A DNA stretch of 64,000 nt from Cololabis saira (taxonomy: Eukaryota; Chordata; Actinopteri; Beloniformes; Belonidae), in the NCBI RefSeq assembly GCF_033807715.1, contig NC_084590.1:2268501-2332500 (forward strand), in the 5' to 3' direction. The notes beneath the pieces were generated by a model. It had not been told where the DNA came from, did not search any database, and saw only the letters and a program-made list of their open reading frames with translations. Both the position numbers and the translations under genes were made by a program. Below, piece by piece: positions 42,523-54,358 of the stretch. Position 1 is the first letter of the stretch. Each line of letters begins with the position of its first letter.

Positions 42523-43005
42523 GGTGAACACCTGGGTGTTCACCTCAACAATAAACTGGACTGGACTACTAATTCCTCTGCACTCCACAAAAAAGGCCAG
42601 AGCAGACTCTATCTGCTCAGGAGACTGAGGGCCTTTGGTGTGCAGGAGAAACTCCTGAAAACTTTTTATAACACTGTGGTGGCATCAGCCATTTTTTACG
42701 GAGTGGTCTGCTGGGGCAGCAACATCACAGCTGCAGACAGAAGGAGGCTGGACAAGACCATCAAGAGGGCCGGCTCTGTCGTGGGCTGCTCTCTGGACAC
42801 AGTGCAGGTGGTGGGAGAGAGGAGGATGATGGCTAAGCTATCATCCATGATGGAGAAGGACTCCCACCCCATGAAGGACACCTTCAGAGCGCTGGAGAGC
42901 TCCTTCAGCGACAGGCTCCTTCACCCTAGGTGTGTGAAGGAGCGTTACAGAAGGTCCTTCCTCCCTGCAGCTGTGAGACTACACAACCAGCACTGCTCAC
43001 AGTAG
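42523..43005 (+). pseudogene. L2-like ORF2 C-terminus
   Basis: Reads (G)EHLGVHLNNKLDWTTNS, then KKGQSRLYLLRRLRAFGV, FYNTVVASAIFYGVVCWG, RRRLDKTIKRAGSVVGC and LHPRCVKERYRRSFLPAAV, to a stop at 43005. This is the intact C-terminal region of an L2-group protein. The catalytic RT motifs are upstream of the truncation and absent. Confidence 0.85.
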
Positions 43006-43991
43006 ACCACATACAAACCTGACAATAAATGTACATAAGGGAAATAATGTGCAATCTTTCAGTCACTAACGTGCAATTATGTATATATATATCCATCTGT
43101 AAATATCCGTCTGTTATCTTTTTCATATACTAATATCTTATTATTTATCTTTATTCTTCTTCTTCTTATTAGTGCCACGGCCCCCGGCCAGAGGCACGAC
43201 TCCTCCAAAGCTATGCAATAGCAAGGAGGAGTAGGCCTCTGGCCGGAGGCCAGAGGCACTATTGTTATTCTGCGGGTTTATTATTATTCTTCATTTTCCG
43301 GACAACTTTCGGTTCGCTACTCCTCCTAGAGCTTTGAGAAAACGCGAAAAGTAAAAACGTAGAAACATGCGCCTTAATCGGGAATCGTGTGCTATGACTT
43401 TTATAAGCAATTGGCGTGCACGTTTTTGCGCAACGTGCACAAACGTGCGCGCTAAAACCCATCCGGAATGCATTGGGAGAACTTTGGGGCCTCACCACTC
43501 GCACACGGTTACTCGAAAAATTCTGAACCAAATTAGAAAGTTGTAGGCCCTGAATTTAACTACAGTCCTGTGGATTTTCAGAGCGATGGCACAAATAGTT
43601 TTTGCACGAAGTGCAAAAACATTTCCAAATTTCCCAAACTAATGGGGAGATCACGTCCCATGTATTCCTATGGCGCCATTCAAAGCGGATGGGAGAAAAA
43701 AGACGAAATTCACCTTTTTTCTCAGTCACGTATCTTTCTCATACTTGCACGTAGAAATGTCATTCAAACTTCAAAACGGAGGAAAACTTCGGTTCTCTCT
43801 CTGAACCTGGAACTGTTTTTTCCTAAAATGTACACTTTTCAAGATATGAGCGCTCAAGCGAGGACTGGAAATCACTTTTTTGTCAAATCTTCAGTGCGGT
43901 TCGAATTCATTAGAGTGGAGAGACTTTCGAAAAATGATCATAATTAGGGCCCGAGCACTGAAAGTGCGAGGACCCTATTGTATCTGTGATG

Positions 43992-44037
<46 letters not shown>

Positions 44038-45542
44038 TCGCCGTAAATAAATTGCCTTTTTGGAGGCCTTAAAATGCTCGAAAACTCACCAAATTTTGCA
44101 CACGCTTCCAGAGTCGCGTAAAATTACGTATTTTATGGGCGACAGGCATGGGTCCACAAGAATGGGCTCTATAGCGCCACCTATTTTATGTTTTTTGACG
44201 AGCCCCACAATATGGTTTGACTTACAGCAATGACCTTTATGTGTGTATTATATTAGACAAAGAGCTACAAAAAAGTCTTTTGGACCCATGGTCTAAGTTA
44301 CACAGGAAGTCCGGCATTTTGAACAGAAAATGTCATTTTTCATGAATTCTGATCATTTCTAGGCCTCGTACTTTAACGAACTCCTCCTAGAGATTTTATC
44401 GAATTGGCTCACAACTTGGTTTGTACAATCTAGACACATGGCCGACGCTAAATTGCGAAGCTTTTAAGTTTCTGCCAGAGGGCGTGACCGTAGTGATCCG
44501 GCGAAGTTTGAGGTAATTTTTAAGCTTCGCCATCAAACATCAATTGGCTGTAATTCAGCAATACATGATTTGATGTTGTTGAAAACGTATGTGCATGATT
44601 GTAGACTGAGCCTGAACCCATCTATGGTGGAATATTCAGGATCGGTTGTAGCGCCACCTGTTGGCACCAGGAATTGTCATGTCTTCTAGTTTGCATCTGT
44701 GCTCCAAACGAGATCAGTTCCTTGATCTCAAAGTTGGTGAGATAATAGGTAAGGCATTGACGATGAGTGACAGAGAAAACTGTAAGTTTGTGTCAAAGGG
44801 CGTCGCTGTCAGAGGTTGTCAAATTTCGGGGTCTCGCCATGAACATAAAAGTTGTTGTAACTTAAACATAATTGGTCAGAATGAACCCAAATTCAATACA
44901 TTTAATCGGGCTTGCATTCTGAACAAGTGGATATGACAATCTTGGATGAACTCCATAGCGCCACCTTTTGGTCAGGTATACATTTTTCATCAAATTATGT
45001 GCTTTAGTTGCTGTTTGGTTTATCCAATCTTAATGTAATCGACACATTTGATTGGCAGTAGGTCCCTTGTTGACCGTGTCGCGTATCGTGGCCGTAATTT
45101 GAAAGGAATTGGCATTTTTATGTCACTCTGTATTTCTGGTAAAATATTAATTAAAAATCAGAGATTTTGTGTAAGGAAAATTAAATGGCAGTTTCAGATA
45201 GCTTACAACAGGACTAAAAAATCATACACTGGAACATATTATTTTCTGAGAACTCCGTCACTCTAAAAATTAAAAAAATGAACTAATAACATAAAAAGCT
45301 ATGTCTTTGTCACAAAATGTCAAAATTGACATCCGACTTCATAGATATGTGGTTTACTATAATGAGAAAATATCTTGTGAATTTCATAAGCCTGAGTGGG
45401 ACCGTTGATTTTAGATTAATATTTATGTTAAATTCACTGGATTCTTAACTCTGACTGACTGCCTGCAGCGGCTGACAGCCAAAGGAGGAGAGGAGAGAAA
45501 GGAGGGGTGCTCCCGCGGGGGACGGAGGGAGGGGTGGGGGGT

Positions 45543-45564
45543 GGGGGGGGGGGGGGGGGGGGGG
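45543..45564 (+). repeat. Poly(G) run
   Basis: An uninterrupted run of 22 G, preceded by GGGTGGGGGGTG. It could form G-quadruplexes and is prone to sequencing error. Confidence 0.9.
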
Positions 45565-46178
45565 TTTGTTATGCGTGCGCATCTCCCGCGGGGGGGCGGG
45601 GCATTGGAGCTGACGTTCAGCGCGGCCGCCATCTTGGATAAGGTACCGACGGCCATCTTGGAGAGGCTGGCAGAGATTTAGTTATGAAACAGGACGCTGT
45701 CACACATTAAAAATACATACTTTTATGCTGAAAGACTTTGTATTATGCTCTTTTACAAAGACATGGTATGGAATATTGATAAATGTATAAATTAATTAAT
45801 TGTATAAAGAAACAAGTTTGATTGTTCATTTGAATTTATTTGAAGGGGAGAGGGGTGTGTTGTTGTATTTATTTATATATATTTATTTATTTATTTGAGA
45901 GTGAGAGTGAACTTTGTAATATTATAAGTCCTCTTGGCTTACTATTCCTATCCATTTTTCATTGACTGTTTTTTGTTTTTTTTTATAGCAAAAGGTGCAA
46001 ATAAAAATATACACCGTCGGAATTCGGAAACTGATGATTATTTCTTCATCCACTGCATCTTTCATCCACTGGTGCGTTCAGGGACAATTGGAATTTACTC
46101 AATTTGGCGAGAATTGACCATTGTGGTTTCTCCTGTTTACTGGTGTGATGAGTGATATCTAAATATTGTAATCTTTAA

Positions 46179-46518
46179 AGGAGCTTGAGGCTCCTTTTAA
46201 GAAATGAGACTCTCTAGCGCCACCCTTCACCACGACGGCCGTTGGGGGTACTGCAGCCAACAGCGAAGCCGGCACGGGAGAACGGGGAGAACGTGCATGC
46301 AGCGTCATGTGACGTCACATCCGCAGGACAGCGCGGGAAATTCCGGGCACAATTGCAGCACATTTTGCAGCACACAGCCTGTTCAAGGCAAAGGACAGAT
46401 ACGCTAGAGGGCTCATTCTTTTTGGTTTGGAACGCTTCATCTGACATTATTACTAGAAAACTTAAAACGTATACACATTTTTTTCATAAATCCTGCCTCA
46501 ATCCTGCCTCATGTTCCT
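46179..46518. mobile_element. TTAA-type MITE, copy 2
   Basis: The ends AGGAGCTTGAGGCTCC... and inverse ...GCCTCATGTTCCT lie between TTAA at 46175-46178 and 46519-46522. It is the inverted counterpart of 30397-30752. Confidence 0.82.
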
Positions 46519-46688
46519 TTAATTACCAACTTCATCTAATTAATGTTTTTCATCTAACCTCAGTAGTGTGAGATATTGTTTCAATGGGAAACTGCACACA
46601 AACTCAGCGGCGGTTGGTGTTGTTTTTCCTATGGGCAAGCCAGACTTGGCGATAAATTTGATATTTCATGGTTTGCATTAATGGGCGT

Positions 46689-47050
46689 GGCCTAACGGCT
46701 CAACAGCGCCCACTAGAATACTTTTCTCTGCCATAACTTTTGAAAGGTTTGACATAAAGAGTCGTGGGTGGTATCATGGGACTCGGTATTGAGTCCTTGA
46801 CCATAATTGGCGAAAATTAGCCCCGCCCCTTCTTCTGATTGGTTGTCCCGATTTTCTGCTATAACTTTTGAATGGTTTGACATAGAGAGTCGTGGGTGGT
46901 GTCATCACATTCTGTATGGAGTACTTGACCTCCATTGGCCTGAATTAGCCCCGCCCCTTCTTCTGATTGGTTGTCCCTTTTTTCTGCTATAACTTTTGAA
47001 TGGTTTGACATAGGAAGTCGTGGGTGGTATCATTTTTGATATGCTTATGG
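46689..47050. repeat. Diverged 128-bp repeat units
   Basis: Two to three units spaced 128 bp (TTAGCC at 46817 and 46945), each with CTATAACTTTTGAATGGTTT. They are related to the array at 47733-48757 but less alike. Confidence 0.8.
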
Positions 47051-47732
47051 GGGGCGGTGGCCGTGAGTGCGAGGGCCCGTTCATCGCTGCTTGCAGCTTT
47101 AATTTTTATTTGTAACTCGAGCTCACGGGCAAACCGTAAAAGCTAGAAAGATAATTTTTGGTCAGAATGTAGACATAGATGTTGAGATTCATAACATGTG
47201 ACTTTGACAGGCGTGGTGTGCACACAATTTTAACGGGGGGCCCAACAGACACGCCAAATCCTATATCGCTCTCCATTCACTCCCATGTTAAATGAAGTTT
47301 TCTTAAAAAAAATCTCACTTTTGTTTTCGAATTGCCGTTACTAACACATTTTAAGGAATATCTGTATGAAAATAACATTTAGATAATCTGGTAGGTTCTC
47401 TGTTTCTCAAAATGTTTTCGTTTTTCTGCTAAGAGCTACGGTTTGATTACAAGGTGAAGTTATTTGAGGCTTGTCAAATCCGAAGAACTAGCTGAGTCAT
47501 TCCAATACAATATACACTACCATACTTCCGGGTCATGTGACCCAGAACTAGTCACATGACCCACTCAATGCAGACTTCATAATACTTTACCTTGGATAAT
47601 GGAGGAATCTGAACCCTGACCTTTTGACCTTACATGATCCCCAGTCCTGCTGGGGACAGGTTCATGGGATATATATGTATATTATTATTATTATACATAT
47701 AAATATTTACATTTGTATATTATATATACATA

Positions 47733-48757
47733 TTAGCCCCGCCCCTTCTTCTGATTGGCCGATACGTTATAGTCCAATATCTTTTGAATGGTTTGACATA
47801 GAGACTCACGGGTGGTATCAAATGACTAAGTATCGAGCCCCTGACCCTCATTGGTGCAAATTAGCCCCGCCCCTTCTTCTGATTGGCTGATACGTTAAAG
47901 TCCAATATCTTTTGAATGGTTTGACATACAGAGACATGGGTGGTGTCAAATGACTAAGTATCGAGTCCCTGACCCTCATTGGTGCAAATTAGCCACGCCC
48001 CTTCTTCTGATTGGCCGATACGTTATAGTCCAATATCTTTTGAATGGTTTGACATACAGAGACATGGGTGGTGTCAAATGACTAAGTATCGAGTCCCTGA
48101 CCCTCATTGGTGCAAATTAGCCACGCCCCTTCTTCTGATTGGCTGATACGTTAAAGTCCAATATCTTTTGAATGGTTTGACATACAGAGACATGGGTGGT
48201 GTCAAATGACTAAGTATCGAGTCCCTGACCCTCATTGGTGCAAATTAGCCCCGCCCCTTCTTCTGATTGGCTGATACGTTAAAGTCCAATATCTTTTGAA
48301 TGGTTTGACATACAGAGACATGGGTGGTGTCAAATGACTAAGTATGGAGTCCCTGACCCTCATTGGTGCAAATTAGCCACGCCCCTTCTTCTGATTGGCC
48401 GATACGTTATAGTCCAATATCTTTTGAATGGTTTGACATACAGAGACATGGGTGGTGTCAAATGACCAAGTATCGAGTCCCTGACCCTCATTGGTGCAAA
48501 TTAGCCACGCCCCTTCTTCTGATTGGCTGATACGTTAAAGTCCAATATCTTTTGAATGGTTTGACATACAGAGACATGGGTGGTGTCAAATGAACAAGTA
48601 TCGAGTCCCTGACCCTCATTGGTGCAAATTAGCCACGCCCCTTCTTCTGATTGGCCGATACGTTATAGTCCAATATCTTTTGAATGGTTTGACATCGAGA
48701 GTCATGGGTGGTGTCAAATGACTAAGTATCGAGTCCTTGACCTTCATGGGTGCATCC
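47733..48757. repeat. 128-bp tandem array, eight units
   Basis: TTAGCC(A/C)CGCCCCTTCTT starts at 47733, 47861, 47989, 48117, 48245, 48373, 48501 and 48629, an exact 128-bp period. Units alternate between GGCCGATACGTTATAG and GGCTGATACGTTAAAG variants, hinting at a 256-bp higher-order unit in places. Confidence 0.95.
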
Positions 48758-49104
48758 CGCGATCATCCGGCAGTAGTCCGTGGCACTTCAAAATTTCCCG
48801 GGAATTTTGGTCTAGTTATTATTATTGTATACCAGTTTACTGTTTATAGTGTTTATAGTGTGTTATTATTATTACTGTGTTACTACTTTTTCTATTGTTG
48901 CCTCTTGTTTTTGCACTATCCCCTTTGCTGCTGTAAACTGCAAATTTCCCCTCTGTGGGACTATTAAAGGTTTATCTTATCTTATCTTATCTTATCTTAT
49001 CGTATGACATTTTTGCATTACAGAAAATAAAGGACTTTATCACAATATTCTAATTTTCTGAGACAGTCCTGTAATTGTACAACCCCAAATCAGAAGAACT
49101 TCAA

Positions 49105-49900
49105 ATGATATGGATGATAGTGACTACGTTTACATGCAGTCAAAATTGGGGTTAAGGTCAATATTCCGGTTACTGAAACATTCAGAGTATTCAGTTTCCA
49201 TGCGTGAGCAAACAGGGTTATCCCTGTTTACATGGTAATTAATCATTTGGGATATTTGGATCAAACCAGCGACGCACGGAGAACATCATGACGCAATTAC
49301 CGTCATTTGCGCTGCTTCTTCCTGTATCCAAATACAATCCAAATACAACAACAACAGCAGCAGCAGCACGGAGGATAATCAACAGCCCAGTAGAAGTGGT
49401 TTTGTTTCTCGGCCTGTAGTTTTTCAGCGTCTTCCAGCGGAGCTTGATCTGGTCTGGCGTTCCTACAAATGCTGCTTCGCGCAACTTTTCTCTCACCTTC
49501 TTTTAAATCCGGCTATCCCGGTACCGTCTACAAATGCAGAAATGTTCATATCCTTCATTACATTTATGAAGTGATTAGTCTCCTCCTGGTCTTGTGTTTC
49601 TCTGTGTTTATAAGAACTTCCTGGACTCAAAAGACCAAACATGCGTTTCCATGCATCAATAACCATTTTAAAACCCGAATATTGGCAATAACCCGAATTT
49701 GCACGGCCATGTAAACACCAATAATCCCTTTGAATAACCCGAATTTGCTCATATTGGGGTTTTTAAAAACCCCAATATGAGCCCTGGGTTACTCCTTTTA
49801 AAACCTGAATATTGGGTCATGTAAACGCCAAACGGAATATCCCCATCAAACGGAACAGGAATTTGTTTTCTGCGCATGCTCTGTTCACAAGGAATCCTGG
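49105..49900 (-). mobile_element. Harbinger-like element remnant with Myb/MADF-like ORF
   Basis: GTTTACATGCAGTCAAAATTG on the left and CATGTAAACGCC near 49822 are inverse-like ends. The minus-strand ORF 49496-49239 reads LREAAFVGTPDQIKLRWKTL, a helix typical of Myb/MADF-like accessory proteins of Harbinger elements. CCCGAATATTGG words recur in inverted orientation near the right end. Transposase not found. Confidence 0.5.
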
Positions 49901-50147
49901 GGTCCGTTTCACAAAGCAGGTTTAGTGAAAACTCTGAGTCGGATGAGACTCTAGGAGTTCTCGGGGAGTCTGAGTTCTCGCGAGATGTGGTAGGAGCACG
50001 AGGAGCACGAGACAGCAGCAGCATTCAATGTCGAGCTGAAAAATATACTTTCGGTTATTAAACAAATAGTAAGTTATTCAACAGAGAGGTTATATAGGTA
50101 TAAATAATCTGGATCAGAAAGAAACCATAGAGTCCCTGCTGGAGTAT

Positions 50148-50934
50148 ATGGAAGAAAATTACAATAGGATTGTCATGGGTAAAAAAGACGCAGCTACCCC
50201 GAACGCCTCATCGTCAAAAAGATCCCGGGACGAAAAATCACCTGGAGCCATATCACCCCCAGGTAACACCACTACAGACGCCCTGCTGTCCATCGACGCC
50301 CGGCTAAATGGCTTTGAGAACCGTCTGTCCCTCCTGGAGGTCTTGCACAGGGAGATACAAGCGCTTCAGCCAATAGCAGGTGGAATCGCTCGCGGCTAAA
50401 AACCGGGATTTAAAGGAGTCGGTAAAAACTCTGACAGAGGGGATGAGTCAGCTAAAAAGGGAGAATAAGTCCATGAAAGAGGCAAATTTAGACCTTCAAT
50501 CAAGAAGCATGCGAGACAATTTAGTATTCTCTGGGATCCCCGAAAAAGCTGACGAGGATCCTGAGGAAACTGTTCAGGATTTCATCCGGAACCACCTGAA
50601 GCTTCCGGAAGACATGGCGAATTCCATCACGTTTCACCGCGTCCATCGCCTTGGAGGAAGAAGATCGGAAGCCCAGAGACCCAGGCCCATTGTTGCCAAG
50701 TTTGAACATTTTAAGCAGAAAGAGCAGGTGAGAAGACGGGGGCCACAGCTACGCGGATTGCCGTTCTCCGTGAACGACCAGTTCCCCCGGGAGATCCTGG
50801 ACCGTCGCCGAGTCCTCTTCCCGGTCCGGAGGAGGCTCATTACGGAGGGAGCTCGGGCTGTCATCACCGTCGACCGGCTGTACGTGAACGGAGAACTGTA
50901 CCGCAACCCCAACATCACGCCCTGGCTCTTCTGA
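50148..50934 (+). pseudogene. L1 ORF1 protein, one frameshift
   Basis: The first frame starts MEENYNRIVMGKKDAATPN and has a coiled-coil-like part (RLNGFENRLSLLEVL). A 1-nt shift near 50375 leads to ESLAAKNRDLKESVKTL. The RRM part follows: SRSMRDNLVFSGIPEKAD and ITFHRVHRLGGRR. The C-terminal domain is FSVNDQFPREILDRRRVLFP. The order coiled coil, RRM, CTD is that of L1 ORF1p, the RNA-binding chaperone of the particle. It ends at 50934. Confidence 0.82.
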
Positions 50935-53900
50935 GAGATGAGTACAAATTTGCCTTTTTTTTTCTTTTCTCTTTCTCTCTCACTAAATGGTGATTAGATT
51001 AGATATAGCTTTATAAACATTTGGTAATTAGATTAGAGATAGCTTCATCAACACTTGGTGATTAGATCAGATAAAGTTTCATAAACATTTTCGGCACATA
51101 TTAAGGTATTAATAATCTTTGATCTGCTAGTTTCAATGAGTTACAGTCACACATTGGTGATCGTTTCTTTTTTTTCTTTTCTCTTCCCCTTCTTCTCTAT
51201 CTTTTTTACTGTTTTCTTTTTTCTTTTAATTATGATTAGAATTATTTCCCTCCCCCTCACCCCACCTCAATTGTCACACTCCTTTTTTCCTCTTTCCCTC
51301 CATGTCTCACTCTGCTGCACTTTCCGGTTGGTTAATTGGTACAAACACACATTTAGATGGCATTTAGAGGCACACACATATCCAACTCCTGCAACATTAC
51401 CATTTACATATAATGTTATTTTCAGTGATTGGATTATGGATAAATTAAAGTTTGTCACCTGGAATGTAAATGGAGCCGGGAACACATTAAAGAGATTAAA
51501 ACTTCTTAATCAGATACAAACCCTGCAGGCAGACATTGTTTTGCTACAAGAAACACACTTAGCTAAAGCTTCAGCAGATACATTGGCCACGGCACAATAT
51601 CCGCATGTTTTCTCAGCCTGTTTCAACTCCAGACAAAGAGGGGTAGCCATTCTTATTCATAAAAGAATAAATTTCACTGTAAAGGACACACACATTGACT
51701 CAGAGGGTAGATATTTAATTTTAGTCTTGCAAATTCAAAGCTTGAATTTATGCATTTCTAATGTATATGGTCCAAATGTTGACGACTCTTCGTTTTTTCA
51801 CTCTTTTTTCACCTCACTTTCTGCTCACCTAGACAACACAGTCATCATCGGAGGAGACCTCAACATGGTTCTGGACCCTGGAGTGGACAGGCTCAGTAAT
51901 GCAGGCGGACACAGGAGTTGGCAGTCAGCAAGTATTGTTAAGCAAAACATGAATGATCTGGGTCTTTGCGATACATGGCGCTCTTTACACCCAACCCTTA
52001 GGAACTACACTTTTTTCTCAGCCGTTCATCACTCATACTCTAGGTTAGATTATTTTCTAGTCAGTAGCTCTCTGATGAGAGATATCTCAGAATCACAAAT
52101 CCACCCAATCAATATTAGCGATCACGCACCTGTTATTTCACCCTGGGGAAGAGGGGGAGCGTATCATCCTCCAAAGTTTGGAGATTTAATACATCATTGC
52201 TCAAAGACCCCGACTTTACTAACTTTTTTAAGAAAGAATGGGATATATTTTTGCAAAACAACGACCAGCTGGAAATATCAGCGAGCGTCCTATGGGAAGC
52301 AGGGAAAGCAGTAATGCGAGGCAAAATAATTTCCTTTTCCTCAAATAAGAAAAGAAAAGACAACTTAAAAACAAAAGAATTAGAAGGTGAAATAAAGACG
52401 CTAGAGGAGGCCTTCCAGACCTCTGCAGATGAACGTATCCTTAACAGAATAAGGAAAACTAAAATAGAATTAAATAAAATAATTGACGCAAAAACACAGT
52501 TTCTAGTACAAAGGCTTCGCCTGGAAAACTTTGCACATGCTAACAGATCGGGAAAATATTTAGCCAATCAATTAAAAATAAACAAAGAAAAAACAACCAT
52601 AACATCTATTAAGGACCAGTCAGGGGAAGTTACACATGATCCCTGCTTAATAAATTCAGTCTTTAGAGACTTTTACTATAAATTATACTCGTCACAAATT
52701 GAACCATCTGATCAATCCATTAATGAGTTTCTTGGAGAAATTAATCTGCCGAAGTTACATCAGGAACAGGTTACGAATTTAGACTCACCGCTCTCAATAG
52801 GAGAACTCCATGAAGCTCTTCAACATATGCCCAATAATAAAGCTCCGGGCCCAGATGGTTTCCCAGCTGAATTTTATAAGGAATTCTGGAGCATATTAGC
52901 AACAACATTTTATAAAATGATTCTAAATATTAGGGAGAATAAAAGCTCACCCTTAAATATGAACTCTGCTAATATTAGTATTTTATTAAAACCGGACAAA
53001 GATCCCTTGCTCCCATCGAGCTACCGCCCAATTTCCTTGATAAATGTAGACCTTAAAATAATTAGCAAGGCCCTTACTGAACGTCTGAAAAGAGTCACCC
53101 CTTCTATTATACATCCAGATAAAACAGGCTTCATTAAAGGTAGACATTCGTCTACTAATATTCGCAGATTATTAAATATTATAGATTATTCGAGTATCAA
53201 TAAACAGGAAACTACTATTATATCCTTAGACGCGGAAAAAGCATTTGATAAGGTAAATTGGAAGTTTCTATTGGCAACTTTACATAAATTTGGCGAATCT
53301 TTCATTGACTGGATAAAAATATTATACAGCTCTCCCAAGGCACGTGTAAGGACAAATGATCAAATCTCTACAAGTTTTACCTTGCAAAGAGGCACTAGAC
53401 AGGGTTGCCCTCTCTCTCCCTCATTATTTGCAATATTTATTGAACCTTTAGCAGCAGCTATTAGACAAAATCAAAATATTAAAGGTATACAATGCAAAAT
53501 AGTAGAGCACAAAATAAGTCTTTATGCGGATGACGTACTCCTCTTCCTCCGGAACTCACGATCTTCACTATCACAGACAATTGCACTTATAGAGGGATTT
53601 TCATCTCTGTCTGACTATTCTATTAATTGGTCTAAATCCACTGTTTTGTGTGTTAACTGCAATTTTAGGAATATAACCAATACTCAATTACAATCAGGGA
53701 ACATCAGATATTTAGGCATAAACATCTCTGTCTGTAGGCTGTCAGAGTTAATAAAATTAAATTATGTTCAGCTTCTAAAGAAAATAGAAGATGATCTTTC
53801 CAGATGGAGCTCTCTCCCCATTTCACTCATGGGTAGAATTGCCACCATTAAAATGATGGTTTTACCAAAAGTTAATTATTTTTTCTCAATGATACCATTC

Positions 53901-54358
53901 AAACCCCCTCTTTCTTGGTTTAAATCACTGGACTCATATGTATCAAACTTTCTGTGGAAAAATAAAACACCACGTATTAGTTTAAAGACATTGCAAAAAT
54001 CCAAAGAATATGGAGGTTTAGAGTTACCTAATTTTCAGTATTACTTCATAGCCAATAAATTACAGTATATTGTAAAATGGTCAAAAGATCATCCTTTAGA
54101 TCAGTGGTTCTCAACTGGTGGGTCGCGACCCAAAAGTGGGTCGCGGACCCGTTCTGGGTGGGTCGCGGACAGCTGGTCAAAAAAAAAAAAAAATTGAAAA
54201 AAAAAATGTTTTAATTTTTATTTTTTTTTTAATTTGACATGTCTTTTATTTTGAAAAATGATTTATTTTGAAAGGCACTCGTCAGACACGTGCAGCCGCC
54301 TAGGTGCCATGGCGGTAGCCATGGTAACTGCCACTTGACGCTCACTGTCTGTGTTGCA

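Larger units (their letters stand above)
43946..47099. mobile_element. Abundant-type fish repeat (GGGCCCGAGC...)
   Basis: It opens AGGGCCCGAGCACTGAAAG and closes TCGCTGCTTGCAGCTT. TAATT flanks both ends (43941-43945, 47100-47104). Only the GGGCCC block is shared between the termini, so the class is unclear. It holds (ATT)n at about 43990-44036, a 22-G run, a TTAA MITE and two units of the 128-bp repeat. Confidence 0.6.
43172..48815. mobile_element. Composite unclassified repeat in L2 3' UTR
   Basis: It begins GTGCCACGGCCCCCGGCC, with inverted GGCCAGAGGCAC words to 43260. It ends beyond the 128-bp array, with AGTCCGTGGCAC at 48773-48784. Inside it lies a second repeat (43946-47099). TTATTA flanks both sides, but in ATT-rich sequence, so the border is only moderately secure. 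No protein is recognised. Confidence 0.45.
42523..49001 (+). mobile_element. 5'-truncated L2-like LINE with (TTATC)n tail, split
   Basis: It starts inside ORF2 and carries 3' UTR at 43006-43171 and 48816-49001. The 3' end reads GTGGGACTATTAAAGG followed by (TTATC)n, a typical L2-like tail. A large composite insert (43172-48815) interrupts the UTR; TTATTA occurs at both junctions. Confidence 0.8.
42221..49071. mobile_element. Palindromic mariner-like MITE, copy 2, split
   Basis: The ends are CAGGACTGTCTCAGAAAA (42221) and inverse ending CAGTCCTG (49071), flanked by TA. MITE sequence is at 42221-42522 and 49002-49071. GTAT is duplicated at the L2 insertion (42519-42522 and 49002-49005). It is the same family as 10132-16632. 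Confidence 0.82.

Noticed and set aside
47733..48757. Regularly spaced repeats that might suggest a CRISPR array
   Set aside because: The entire 128-bp unit is repeated, with no unique spacers, and the genome is eukaryotic.
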